Source: Hyposmocoma kahamanoa (lineage: Eukaryota > Arthropoda > Insecta > Lepidoptera > Cosmopterigidae). From it: a stretch of 64,000 nt of DNA. Positions 41,980 through 54,300 of the stretch are shown in pieces. How positions within the stretch are numbered: position 1 is the stretch's first letter; the number at the start of each line of letters is the position of its first letter. The notes under the pieces were generated by a model. It searched no databases. It was not told the DNA's origin and saw only the letters and a program-made list of their open reading frames with translations. Position numbers and translations under genes: made by a program. The stretch is from the NCBI RefSeq assembly GCF_003589595.1, contig NW_020653750.1, forward strand, positions 3,034,167 through 3,098,166. The letters are read 5' to 3'.

Positions 41980-43810
41980 TGTATTTTCCGACGGTACAAT
42001 GTCCAGCGTAGAGGGTAGCTTTAAAAATAATTTCAGCAGGATATTTTGGATGTATGAAACAAAGTTCTCATCTGGAACTGCAAGCATTTCGCTGAATGCC
42101 CACTTCCTTCTCAAGCGGAACAGTAAAACTAATTATAACATTTCACGAAATTGCTCATCTCTTTGTACAATAATAAGAATCATATCTCTTTGCCCAATAA
42201 TAATGCTAAAAGTTAAATACTAAATACCTTCCTTCGAAGTAATTCCGTGTTCTGAAAGTGTACTTAATATTCCTAGAGCTGCCGGGTTAGTAAACAAACC
42301 AAAGTCGGATTTAGACTCGAGAAACTCGAAAGTTAGAAAACAAATATCTCATGAAACCCACCGATGAAAGCCTCAGAAAATTAACCTGAGATGTTAAAAC
42401 TTTAATTGAAAAGCTAATAAACAAAGTGTCTGCTCCCTACCGTGCAATAAATAATAGATAAATTAAATGGCGTGGGTCCGGGCCAAACAGAATTAAAACT
42501 TTCCGGGAGATTTCACCTAAATCACAGCTAGCTGATTTATATTTCACGCATCTTCCGCGCGAATCCGAAGGTTGCGCCTGTGCTGTAATTCATCGCCTTC
42601 GCGCGACCTGAACGTAAACACTCCATAACAGCGTAATGGATTTGTCATGTTCGTGTTATTTTTAATATCTTAATTTGATGAAATATCCATCACTTACAAT
42701 TTTCTTTACAGTGTATAAAGTAGGCTTTGAGCACGTGCGTATTTAGGTATTATACGGAGTGGAAAAAATCAATAGAACATGAAGGGGAACTACCTTAAAA
42801 TAATAGCTAATTTTACTTAAGGAAAACATTGTTTTAGTTTTACTAAATATGAATAACTACATTCACATACTTTTTCTAAAGCTTACCTGAGTCGGGAATC
42901 GAAGCAACTAAAAATGCAAAAAATGAACACTATTTTATAGTAGATAAGAATCGATAGGATCAATGATAAGGATGAAATCTCTCCAATAAACATTGGGTCT
43001 TACAATTCAAAGACGTCCATAACTGTTATATATAAACAAACTACGTTATTTATACGAGTATTTCGTTATACCCACCTAAATAGTTTTAATTGCTCGAGTG
43101 CTAGAATTGTGATATTTTACGAAATTTATCAGTCTATCTAACAAAGTCATACATACCCTAGGTATATTTTACGATGGTCTAAGTGTTTTTTATACTTTTT
43201 CGTAGACATACTTAAATATTAGAACTCTTGTAAGTCTAAATAGAGAAAATAGGAACTTGTGTTACCCATCAACACATGTAAGTTACAATTTTTTTTTAAT
43301 CAATCAGTTGCACAGATGTTGGATAAGTATTTCCATTTACTATCAAATTATTTTTTATTTGTAAATTAAGTATATACACGTGCATCATTTTCACAATGAA
43401 AATGCTTGTAATATCTAAGTTGTAAATCTTACAATGTGCCCCATTAAGAGCTTAATTTAATGAGGCCAATGGCTTTTGTTCTTTGCTGTGTTTGGTTCAC
43501 TCGATAGCATCAAATTGTCTTGTAAGAGTCAACCCATTAAATACACAGAGAATGTTTGCGCTTTGTAAACTGCGCGAACTAACTAATTGAACTTGCGTTT
43601 GACTTCTCTTAATATTGGTATTGGCAATGGGGCAAACCAATGCGTTTGAGAGAAAACGACGAAATTTTGTCTAAGTAATCATTTTAAAAATAAGTGCATA
43701 CATTTTATTACAAAAACTAAGTTCAACATATTGTGGCAATATTTAGTGGTTATCGCGGTTACTTGCGACCAAATATCACCATTTTTTTTCTTAATTGGAA
43801 AAAATAGCCG
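41980..43810. other. Intergenic DNA with a GC-richer non-coding patch
   Basis: Mostly AT-rich. The patch at 42460-42620 (GCGTGGGTCCGGGCCAAAC, CACGCATCTTCCGCGCGAAT, CGCCTTCGCGCGACC) is non-repetitive in this window and has no open frame. It could be regulatory. Confidence 0.35.
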
Positions 43811-43815
43811 ATTAT

Positions 43816-43910
43816 GTTTTTTTATGATAACAAGTGACGGGACGGGACAAACAAGTCGCATGCAGTCGCAAGTCGTACGCATGGTGCTAAGCTACGCGCC
43901 TGTCCATAGT
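43816..43910 (+). mobile_element. Dispersed element B, 5' fragment
   Basis: TTTTTTATGATAACAAGTGA is followed by a duplicated GGGAC and AAGTCG region and GCTAAGCTACGCGCCTGTCC. Only the first 90 bases or so are present. Confidence 0.75.
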
Positions 43911-43979
43911 GTAGTCGTACGATTACACGCATTCCCACGCAGGGACACTAAAGAAAAGTAATCAACCATTACTTTATTA

Positions 43980-45460
43980 GCGCTACATTATTCAACCATC
44001 AAACATATCTAATATAGAAAATGCAATCCCGTAAAACTGTTATAAAACGCAGGGTAAAAGTCCCACGGGTCATCATAAAACTTTCATTTCGTAGAGTATT
44101 TGTCATTCCACTTATCTAAAGACGTAAAGAAGATTTAGTAGAAAAGAGGTCAGCTATTTGCGGAATGAAAGTAACTTGGAGGCTTGTAGGCTATCGATGG
44201 TACAACGCCCGTTTCATTCCAAGATAAACATGCCCATGCCCGCATCCAGCTTTCAGTTTGATAACTCCGTCCTCGTGTAACTTTATCTACTGTAATCCAA
44301 CACAATGTACATCAAGAAGAGTATATTTTTATGATATATAATACCGACAAATCTGAAAGGTTTGAATAAAAAATGAAAGTCAAATCACTTATGTAAATGG
44401 GAAAAGTTGTGCACTTTCAGTGAGTTGTGGCCCTCACTTGAAATGTACGATATTACCATAATAGAGAATAGGCAATTTTTTACTAAATGTGTTTATTGCC
44501 ATTGGGAGAGATTACTTGCATTAGGACAGATACCTAATAGATTTTGCGAACTATTCAAAATTCACCCTACTCTATCTCATTTTTCCATCTCTATTGAATC
44601 CAACAATTTCCATTGAATGCGAATTAAAAATAGAGCAAAGCGCTAAAGGTGCTTATTCAGACGCCCGCCATTAGCGTGTCTGCAGACTTGCCGAAGAGCC
44701 GGTGCGAGTCAATAAATCATTTCTTGCCATTCGGCATCTCTTGTCGATCCATTCAACAGCAATTTAGTCGTTTGATTCATGCTGCACATACGGCCTATTT
44801 ATCGTAAGAAAACCTGGTGTAAGTGTAGATAAAGAGATGTGAGCGTATTTTCTTATTTGTCATTTCAACTGTAAATGATAATTAAGAATCCCATAAACTG
44901 TTTAAAACTGGGGTTTAAGTACCTTAAGTAGCGCATTAAGTGAAAATATGAATAAAATTATTGAATATTGAAAAAATTATGTCCCCAAACAGTTATAGAT
45001 TTATATTTCGTTTTAATTTGTTTTTACAATTTTATGAAAAGTGAAATGGCTTATTTAAAAACATAATGAAACAGAAAACGAATTGAAATTACTTTCGAAA
45101 AAAATTATAAATTAAAATATAAAATTTAAGCAATAATCACAAAAAGATACAGATACCGATATTCGATCTCTACTGTACCTGCCTACATGGTACTTGGAAA
45201 TCTGCTCGACAGAATATTTCTTTTCTTTTTTGATATTACTATCAACTTGTAAGATATTATAATATTCTTATTTAATGTTTTTAAAGAAGAGAAGTTCTGA
45301 TATTTTGTTGGATCGAGAGTAGCACTTTTCATTTATATATATACTTCTTATTATAATATACTTCTTATTATATACTTCTCGCTTACTTGCGTCTTTCCTC
45401 TCTCAGCGTTAAATGCATTTGTAGTATATAAAATCTGTAAATGTATTGTATTATTATATA
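43980..45460. other. AT-rich intergenic DNA, nothing recognised
   Basis: No supported gene. A short GC-richer patch at 44650-44770 has no long open frame. Confidence 0.45.
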
Positions 45461-45464
45461 ATAC

Positions 45465-45615
45465 AGGTCCAACCTAGTTTAGGCACCAGTCTTCCACCTG
45501 ACAATTTTCACTGTATGATGTTCTTTACGATAAATGCCCTGTAATTTGTATTGTTACGGTGGAAAGAAAATAAATAAATAATTATTATTAATTATTATTA
45601 TTATTATTTATATAA
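45465..45615 (+). repeat. Probable retroelement 3' tail
   Basis: CCTGTAATTTGTATTGTTAC, GGTGGAAAGAAAATAAATAA and a long (ATT)n run resemble the 3' end of an insect non-LTR element. No coding part is left. Confidence 0.4.
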
Positions 45616-46800
45616 TATAGTTACGTAACACGAAAGTAAACAATACGAATCTAGGACAATAAACAAATGAGTGTTGAATAACTGTAAAGAAAGCCGTTGG
45701 TTGGAAACAGAAAGTTTGCCGCTCGCCAGATATTAGAGTGCTCTCCTGTTATCCCAGTTTTATAATTTTTATGAGGTCTCTCATTGGTTGTAGAGGAGGT
45801 AGTTATTTATGTTTGAATCGAGCTAATGTAAGAGTAGTTTCATATTTATTTTTGCCAAAAAGGTTTCTCTTTTAAAATACAATAATATTCAAAACAGCAA
45901 TAGTATAAGAGAAAATTAGAGCATGCATTTGCTTATAGGAAAACGTCTATAGACTAATATTTACGACACTGTATTTATAAGTTCCACTTATTAGCTGAGA
46001 GTTCCCTTTGTGAATGCATATATGTATATCATCGAGTATATACTCGATAATGTATATAGATAGATAGCTAGCCAGTACAATATGTTAAAGTACAAAAAAA
46101 AATGTTTTCTTGCGAAAGCATGTACGAGTATGCTCGTATTATAACTAACTAACATCATACGTGGGACTGTATAATCCAGGTAAGATTTAGGAGACTAATT
46201 TTGGAATGCACGAATATGAAAGTATTTGCGAAAGTATACAAGAGGCGGCAGATTGCATTGCAAATGCATAAATTTCTCTTATGGACAGAAACAACCAAGA
46301 ACGGTTACAAAATACCTTTTATCTTTAAAATAATACAAAAATGTTACAACTTGAACAAAACCTCGATAAGTTTCAGATGATTAATGTTTCGTGATAAATT
46401 ACCGTCCTCTGGGTACACTTTATCTGCAGATGATTAATTTGTAATATTGTTGTTCAATTTGGTACTTTTACTATCATTATTGAAAAATTCGCCTTCAGAC
46501 ACTTCTATTCGTTTCATGGCGTACCTTCGAAGTGAACGGTTCAAATTCAGAGAATATTTTTTTTTATTGACGAACTCTTTTGTGCCATTGGCCCATTGGC
46601 CACAATCTCACGTTTAATGTCCTGTAAAATGCCTTTTCTGGAATGAATAGTAGTTAATAGGCTCTAAAAACACAGATAAACATGCAGCATTCCATACGCA
46701 TCAGGAAGGATGAATCAAAACGCTTCGTGCGAAGTGATGGCAATTGTTCTCAAGGGACTACCTTCCTCCGGAGGGAACTATATTATTTTATACTTCATAG

Positions 46801-47034
46801 CATTATGCCTCAGAGCCTTAAATCGCAAATATCTGAGGGGCACTGCCACTGCACCCGTCACCGTGAGAATTAGTTAAAAAGTCCCATGTACCTGTACTTT
46901 CACCAGCATCCTTACCCTTCAAATCCGGAATGCAGTAATGCTTGCATTACCGTTTGGCGGCAAAAATAGTTAAGGTACTCTGCCATCAATGAAGTATCCC
47001 TGAAGGAACTCTTTCACAAGGAGCTCTATTGCTA
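46801..47034 (+). mobile_element. Dispersed element B, 5'-truncated copy
   Basis: It starts at CTCAGAGCCTTAAATCGCAA and ends CACAAGGAGCTCTATTGCTA. It keeps the 3' part that other copies lose. Confidence 0.86.
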
Positions 47035-47212
47035 AGTGAACATGCATTTATAAAATATTTGTAAATGTATACTCTCTCATAAACAAGTTGCATTTTTATA
47101 CTTATTTCGTGAAATCCGTACGTACCAGTACGATGCTAGAAAATTTTCAAGATTTAATGACTACCAAGTAGCTGTGTGTTTATTCGATCATGCTTGATAA
47201 ATTGGGCTTGCT

Positions 47213-47391
47213 TTAGGCTCAATTTATATTGCAGCAGAAAGGAATAGAAGCGAATTTTTGTAACGATATTGTACATAGCATAATGAACTTTATGCTCAAT
47301 TGTTTAACGTACACATTATTACTAGATAGATACTAGCCAAAATCTTCCATGGAATTTACGAGCATTCTTTTCAATTAGAAATTGAGCCTTA
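47213..47391. mobile_element. PIF/Harbinger-type MITE, TTA duplications, copy 2
   Basis: TTA at 47213-47215 and 47389-47391 flank GGCTCAATTT and its exact complement. The body is only 173 bp. GGGCTT occurs outside on both sides in inverted order, which may be chance or an outer repeat. Confidence 0.75.
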
Positions 47392-47699
47392 AGCCCTAGA
47401 AAAAACTCAGTCGGTTTAGCTAATGGACCACTGTTTCTATACAGTTAGAGTAATAAATAAAAAATAATAGTGTAACGAAAATTAGTACACCTGTATTATA
47501 GGTTGAATACCGTACTGTTAATGATTATATAATAAAATCTTGGGAAATGTATTTTAGCTAATAAATGATTTTGCCTTTGACTTTGACCACATCGGATCCC
47601 TCACATCCCAATACTTTTAGCAGAACTAATTGACATTATGTAGCTACGGGTTTATTCGTAGTTTTGTAGATATTATTAATTACAGCATTTTATCATTTT

Positions 47700-47966
47700 T
47701 TGCATTGCATTACCGTGGCATTTCCCTATCATACCACAAATATTGTATCGCACACTGAAGAAGAATTGTCCTCAGATGATGATCCCTGTGTTATCGCTGA
47801 TGCATCATCTGCGCCCGAAAGTGACGTTGTTAAGGAATGCAGGGCAGTAGACTCGGCTCAACAGGAGGTCCGGCCATCCACGCGCTCGAGAAGACCACCG
47901 AACAACTTGGACGAGTACGAGACATCTAGGGAGGGGCGAAGAATAAATACGGGTACATGTTGTTAG
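47700..47966 (+). CDS. Unidentified acidic/basic ORF, possibly a retroelement relic
   Basis: The 88 codons contain an acidic stretch (EEELSSDDDP), then STRSRRPPNNLDEYE. The RRPPxxLxEYE pattern is reminiscent of the linker after integrase in some LTR retrotransposons, but this is a weak likeness. No neighbouring retroviral-type domains were found. Confidence 0.3.
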   Translation: MHCITVAFPYHTTNIVSHTEEELSSDDDPCVIADASSAPESDVVKECRAVDSAQQEVRPSTRSRRPPNNLDEYETSREGRRINTGTCC

Positions 47967-47999
47967 TCCAGTTGCATTATTTACAATAATATACTTACA

Positions 48000-49860
48000 A
48001 CATAGTGACCGATAACCCTAGATGGGCTTTTTACAGTTTCACAGACGGCAAGTTAGAGAAAGTTGAAATCCCTATAGTCTAACATTGAACAACGTAGCAA
48101 ACAAAAGCAATTACGCAACTGCGCAACCTAAAATGAAAATTTAATATTTCCATACGAGGAAAAAGCGGGTGCCCCGAACCGCGGCAAATGAACCACAGTA
48201 CGTCATTTATGAACTAAATTTACGACAAGAGCTGGTCGTTAAAAAAGAAAGTATTCGCCGCAGTTATTGCAAAGTTACTCTCACTGAAGTTTCCCCAAAA
48301 CATAAGGAAAAGATACTTCAAAAAACTTCTTCCTACTATAATTGCAGTAACTTTAAAAGTCTGCCATGGTGATATCCGAAAATATTCAAATATGCAATAT
48401 TACCTGTGCTGAATTTTTATTAAAAAAATTTATTCATTCATAATTTTTACGTTATTACATTCGTGGAACGTCTGCCATTATGCCAGGGTTTTATTAATCG
48501 GGTCAGATTTTCATTCGTAGCTTCGCGGGGCGTCGCGACAAAATTGCTTTACAATATAATTACAGCGGCCTATTGTCCCGGAATCCGCTCGCTGTGCTTC
48601 GATTTACATTTAGAATGGGACAATTTGTACAAAATCCGTCCGACTACAGAAACTTAATTTGTTTCCAGTTCAATAATATTGTCCAAGTTTTATTGGGGAA
48701 AATCCCGTGGGGAAGTCCGTGCGATTTCTTTTAAATAATTTAGTATACTGTTCCTGAAAGGTGACTTATACTACGAACATTGATGAATTTATAATGATAA
48801 ATTGCAAAGCAGTAGTAAAGTTAAGGCAGTAGCACAAAATCGTGACCGCCAGCATTTGTTAAATCCGTTTATGCAAATTGCGAATCTCCCGAGATTTCAA
48901 ATTTCCATTTATACTGCTTTGGCTTAATTGTTTATTAAACGAAATAATTTTAACAAAAACAAGTCATTGGTTTCACTAAAGATCTTTATTTACTTTCTTA
49001 TATTACAAATAATGTACAGGGTATTAATTACATAATATTGTTACAATCTTAGAACTATATTTTACAGTGTTCTGGAGAGACAGAGGCTTTGATTTAGTAT
49101 TTGTCGAGTTTTCAGCTACATCTCTAAATATTTTAGAAATATATCTCCCTAAGTAAATGTTAAAAATAAATTACTTAACTGAAAACAAGATATGTACACT
49201 TCTCGTTCATAGGTTTATTTAGAACACTCAAGCCAATCTATTGCAATATTTTTTTCGACCAAAAGTATAACGTGTCCGAAATACAAAATAAAATATTATA
49301 ATTTTTTTTTCGCTGCTACGCAATTTTTGACTGAAATGTACATTCCATAAACTGAACAGCAATTATAAACTCTCTTTTCAATACAATAAACAGTTCGCGA
49401 GGTATTATATAAACTATAGAAACAAATTGTATCCCCGTGCATAATTACTGTGCTAAATAAGCTGACAGAACTACATAATATTCACAAAAACATTTAAAAC
49501 CAGTGGCACTAATTATGAATTAATTAAAACAAGTTCATACGTTGTACATCACGGTGAATGATTTGGTTTAAATAATTAATCGTTGCTTTAACTAATAATA
49601 AAATTGTTTAAGCTAACATATTTTGTATCATTCGTATTTACACGGCACATATTTTGTTAAATAACATAAAGCAAACCAAACTCATGACATACTTCAGTGC
49701 TTATTGATATTTACACAAACTTATATTAATAAAATAAGGTACTTTAAATCGTTACAGTTGTAGAACGTGAACGGCAAAAGCAACATGACTAAGAATTTTC
49801 TACGAATGTGAATACTTTGCAACTGCTTCCAAGATTTTATTTTATTTGGAAGAGCGTCAA
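48000..49860. other. Mainly non-coding DNA; possible distal 3' UTR of the PPxY gene
   Basis: A GC-richer, non-repetitive patch lies at 48460-48720. On the minus strand AATAAA occurs at 48990-48985 and could be a far polyadenylation signal for the gene that stops at 51387. That link is conjecture. Confidence 0.3.
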
Positions 49861-49940
49861 CTACGATTATAGTCCGAATCCAGCCGGATCGAATGAATTT
49901 TCACTTGAATTAAATCTTCGTATGAATAATTATAACAAAC

Positions 49941-50781
49941 TATAGTCGTCACCAAATAAGATGGCAAATTTGACAGCTAAAGAAGGTGATAGTATGAAAC
50001 TTTGAATGCGATCAACGAAACAATAAACAAACAATTATTAGCATAATTGAGTTAAAAAAAACATAAATGTTATTGAAACATTATATAATATGACAAAACA
50101 AATTTGAAGTACTGTTTTCGCACGAATTCCAAAATAAAGTGTAATTTTGAGTTACTCCGAAACGTCCTGAAAACAGTTACGTTCTCAAGCATTTTTTTTA
50201 AATAATAGTGTTGTAAGCAATTAATTGCCGAATTTCACCAAGTCACTTCGATTTCTCGGAAAAAATATTTAAAAAAAGATTACAAAAAATTATGAACATT
50301 ATTCGAGATTGTTTGTTGATGACATTGACAAATTCTAACTTATCGCCAGCCGTATAATTGAAAATTTATGAAATCCTTTGTTTCTTGGTAATTTAATCTT
50401 TTTATATAGTTGTTTTATCGATGAACATAACTATTCACAGTAAATTCTCGTAAACTACTTATGAATATTATAAAATCAAAATTAAAAGAATTGGATACAA
50501 TTCATCGGAATGTGGGACAATGTTACGAAAATAAGAGGAATTGCTACAGAATGCAAGGAATTCTGTAAATGAATTGCTTCTAACAGAATTGCACGATTTG
50601 GCCTTTTAGGCCACCTGAACAACAATGAACCGAAAAATATGTAAATAATCACAAACTTAAAATTTTGAATCGATTTCTCGTGAAAATCGTATAATGTGAT
50701 TACCGATATGATTAGTCCACATCCCTATTCGCATCACGATGACAAGTGTCAAATTTGGCCCCTTATATGGTGACGACTGTA
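49941..50781. mobile_element. TA-flanked DNA element, about 837 bp
   Basis: TA at 49941-49942 and 50780-50781 flank inverted ends YAGTCGTCACC. The inverted repeat extends about 35 bp with mismatches (AAATAAGATGGCAAATTTGACA region). The paralogous repeat at 14225-14245 reads AACAAACTAGTGGAG without the insert, which fixes the boundaries and the TA duplication. It encodes no transposase. A Tc1/mariner-type mobiliser is inferred. Confidence 0.87.
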
Positions 50782-50886
50782 GTGGAGTCATTTCACAAAA
50801 ATAATTGAATGTTATGGTAGTAAAACGTGATACTCAATAAACTTATTGTGGTAAACAACTTGTTAATGTTTAATATTCTTCAATTT

Positions 50887-51130
50887 TTAACCGACTTCAA
50901 AAAAGGGGGAGGTTCTCAATTCGACTGTATGTATTTTTTTTTGTGTATGTATGTTACGCAATAACTCCGAAATTTGAGAACAGATTTTGATGATTCTTTT
51001 TTGTTGTAAAGAAGGTACCACATTAGTGGTCCCATCAAATTTAAATTTGAAGAAAATATTTCACCTCTAAAGGTTGCAAACTAGGGGATGAATGACGTTT
51101 GATGTCGGTTTTTAGTACTCTGTACTGAGA
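50887..51130 (+). repeat. Dispersed repeat (TTAACCGACTTC), uninterrupted copy
   Basis: It begins TTAACCGACTTCAAAAAAGG, then GATTTTGATGATTCTTTTTTG and GGTCCCATCAAATTTAAATT, and fades near GGTTTTTAGTACTC. It shows what the copy at 14773 looked like before it was split. Confidence 0.8.
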
Positions 51131-51386
51131 TTATAACGAAAAGACTCAGTCATGTGGCTTGCATAATTTGTCTCCTTTATATAATTTGAATCATTTCTTC
51201 TATACATTACACAATAATTAACAGTTCGAGCTTTGATAAAGACACTTTTCACTTCCAAGAATAACTGTACACTTTTAGCACTCGCTTAATTTTGTCGTTT
51301 CAGATCGTTGCGTTGAAATCACAAGCCTTCTCTCATATCCCACTTTATCACTCGCGCTTATTACACTATGTAAAGAACTGGGTTCG

Positions 51387-54300
51387 TTATAAATGTGCCA
51401 GTATGTCTATTTCGGAGGGCGGTTGCGTGTGCGTATCGTTGAGGGCTGGCGACCCTGACACTGTAACGATGACTGGTTGATTGTCTGTGTGTACTATAGT
51501 TACTAGATGTTCGTCTGGGTCTTTTTCCTGCTCTGTGGGTTTAGGTAGTGCTTCGATGGCATCGTCGGCGTATTTGAGGTCGAGAGGGTTAAGAGAGGGA
51601 AGGGTGTCGGTGACTGTAACCGCTGGCTCGGAACGGGGCGCTCGGTACGACGGCGGACCGCTATATTCAGAACCGCACCACGCCACACCGGTGGATCCTC
51701 TACTGGAAACAAAATACACATTTAAAATAAATAAATAAACTAAAAATCATTTATTGCCAGCAAATTAATCTTATTCTACAGTTAGTACAAATATTATAGA
51801 TAAAAATAAAACAAAATGATGAAATAAATGAAGGGTAGTATCAGATACTACATGGTACTTGCTAAGATCACCGAGCTCCCAGAACGTGAAGTTCGGTGAA
51901 CCTTGCCAGCAGATCGGAGTCCAACCTATCCCCTAACATCTTGAGAACTTTGTTTGAGCTCTCTCGCGCTCTGCGCAAACAGGATGCCACTTTTTTCGCA
52001 TTAGTACATTTGCGTCTGCTTTTATTTATAGGAAAATAGATGTCTCTGTTTCTAATGAGGTTTATTTGCAATAAAACTATGTATGTTAGGGCCAAATTAC
52101 ATCGGCTTAACGCACCTGACTAGACTGGCTGAGTTCGACCTGTATGTAGGAGGCGGCGACACCGCTGGCACACTTCTGTCTAACAGAAGTAACCTGAAAA
52201 CAAGCGTTAGGTTTTGTTCAAAATTGGACATCATAATGTTATTATTTCTTTGTTACCCTATATTATTTTTCGGTTCCCTTTTTGGAGCACCCGAAAGTTG
52301 TGTTATTTCGGCGAGAATAAGAAAGCGGAGACTTATTACAACCAATTCAATGATTCAAACATTTTTATAAGACAAAATATCGAGAAGCGGAAATATTATA
52401 CGAAATTCTGAAAATATGTATTTTTACTTTTAAAATTAAAAGACCATATATTTGTCTTGCCGGATAGATTTAGTCGAGGAGTTGCATGATGTGAGGTACA
52501 CTCGAAAGCACGGCAAGCTTGAGACGTTTAACTTTCAACAGCTCTTATTGTAAGCGGCATAGAGTTGAATTTAAATCTTAACTATTAAGCTTGACTGTAC
52601 GTAACTGATTGCACTATAATATAAATTTAACAATTTGCAAGCAACAATATTTTCAAGGAGGACACGATATGCAGTCAGTCAGAATCTCTGCATGCGTATA
52701 TGGTTGTAAAAGTCTCCATGTTATACTAACCTGAGTCTATACTCTTGCATAGATGCCTGGTATGTTGGCGGTGGCGGTCGATAGTGGAACTCTGGATAAA
52801 GCATGGCTGCATATGGATGATGTGGCCTGGCGTAGCTGGGGGGCAGTCTTGGCACGAGCCTTCTGCAGGAGGCGCGCCGTAGACCCAACAGTGCGCAAGG
52901 AGCATCGCGAGCGCCCAATCGCCACGCTAGTCCAGCTGCTGTAACCAGCACCACGCCTATACCTAGAAGAAAAAAGATACCAAACATCATGTGTATCGTA
53001 CCTAAATTTCAATTGAATTTAAGTGCGTCTGAGAGGCGAACGTAGATTTAAAAATACCCAGAATACTACAAATAAGAATCAGCTGAATCCTCACTGCCCG
53101 AAATAGAAGGACATGCTATGAGATAAAAGAGACCTACACCGTTTATAACTTTTATGCTATCTATTACAAATGGGTAATTGCAAATAAAATGTGAATTACA
53201 TCTTTAGAAGCACTGCTACATCCTGCTATTAAAATAATAACGCATTTTCGGAAAGAACAATAAATGTGGGCATGAAAATAAATTAATTACCAACCGCATA
53301 TAAAAACCTGCATTTTGTGGCAATTGCACGAGGCCATGTGTTACACACTGCACCCTGCCCACGTGCTGTTTTAATTAAATTCTCATCTGCATTCAAACGC
53401 GCTGGCCACAAAAGAACGTGGTAATAAGCTGCTTCCAATTTTCAACAAAAACAAGCAACATCTGACGCAACTTCGGCAAATGCTGTTAATTGTTTACGAG
53501 CTCATGATCACGAACAATGTGTTCCGGTATAATGGACGATACGCCGGCGGGTGTAACGTGTGATACAACATACTTATTCGCGACACGCCGCCATATTTGG
53601 TGTTTCTACGGACCGACACATCGAGCGGCCTGAGTGACGCGGACAAATTGCTCACCCGACACAACAATAGATCGTTCGCCTGTAACAACGCCATCATTTG
53701 TCCCTAACGCTAATGAAAATCCAATTAATTCTGCTCCAAAACTCATTTGAAGTTTAATTGAAAACTTCGCCCGATGAAGGGCGGACGAGACTTTGTGAAT
53801 GAAATAATGAGATTCTACCCGGACTTGTTATTGTCATATGCATAGCGAATACCCAATGAGCTCCCGAGATTGTTTCACGGTTAATTACGGCCATTTGTTA
53901 CTAGGACGTGTAAAGCCATTCCCTCGATTTATGAATATTAGAACCCACATTAAATTTTATGAACGACTGTAGGCAAATGCTATACCTACTTTCCATTTTT
54001 CTAATCCGTTCATTGGACCGGATAACTTTAATCAGCTATGAATAAAAAACACGGTTGAGCATGAAATGAGTTGCGAACTGTTAAATGATCAAAGTCTTTA
54101 TACTTTGAAGGGTTTTTTTATTGAAACGGCCAGTTTTTCAACAAAAACCAAAACGAAAGAAACTTTTTACGAATATTTAAAAAGTTATTTGGATTATATT
54201 ATCGCAACTAAATTTATGAAGATATCTATTTGTCTATCATTAAAATTAGTTTGTAATTTAGTAATAACCTTGGATTGGATTCTAATTCAATATTCGAATA

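Noticed and set aside
46032..46050. ATCGAGTATATACTCGAT palindrome
   Set aside because: It is short and in AT-rich DNA, with no further structure.
51868..52095. Minus-strand ORF in the last visible intron of the PPxY gene
   Set aside because: Splicing it in would break the phase that 52116-52193 and 51387-51702 share exactly, and it has its own stop. It may be a transposon relic.
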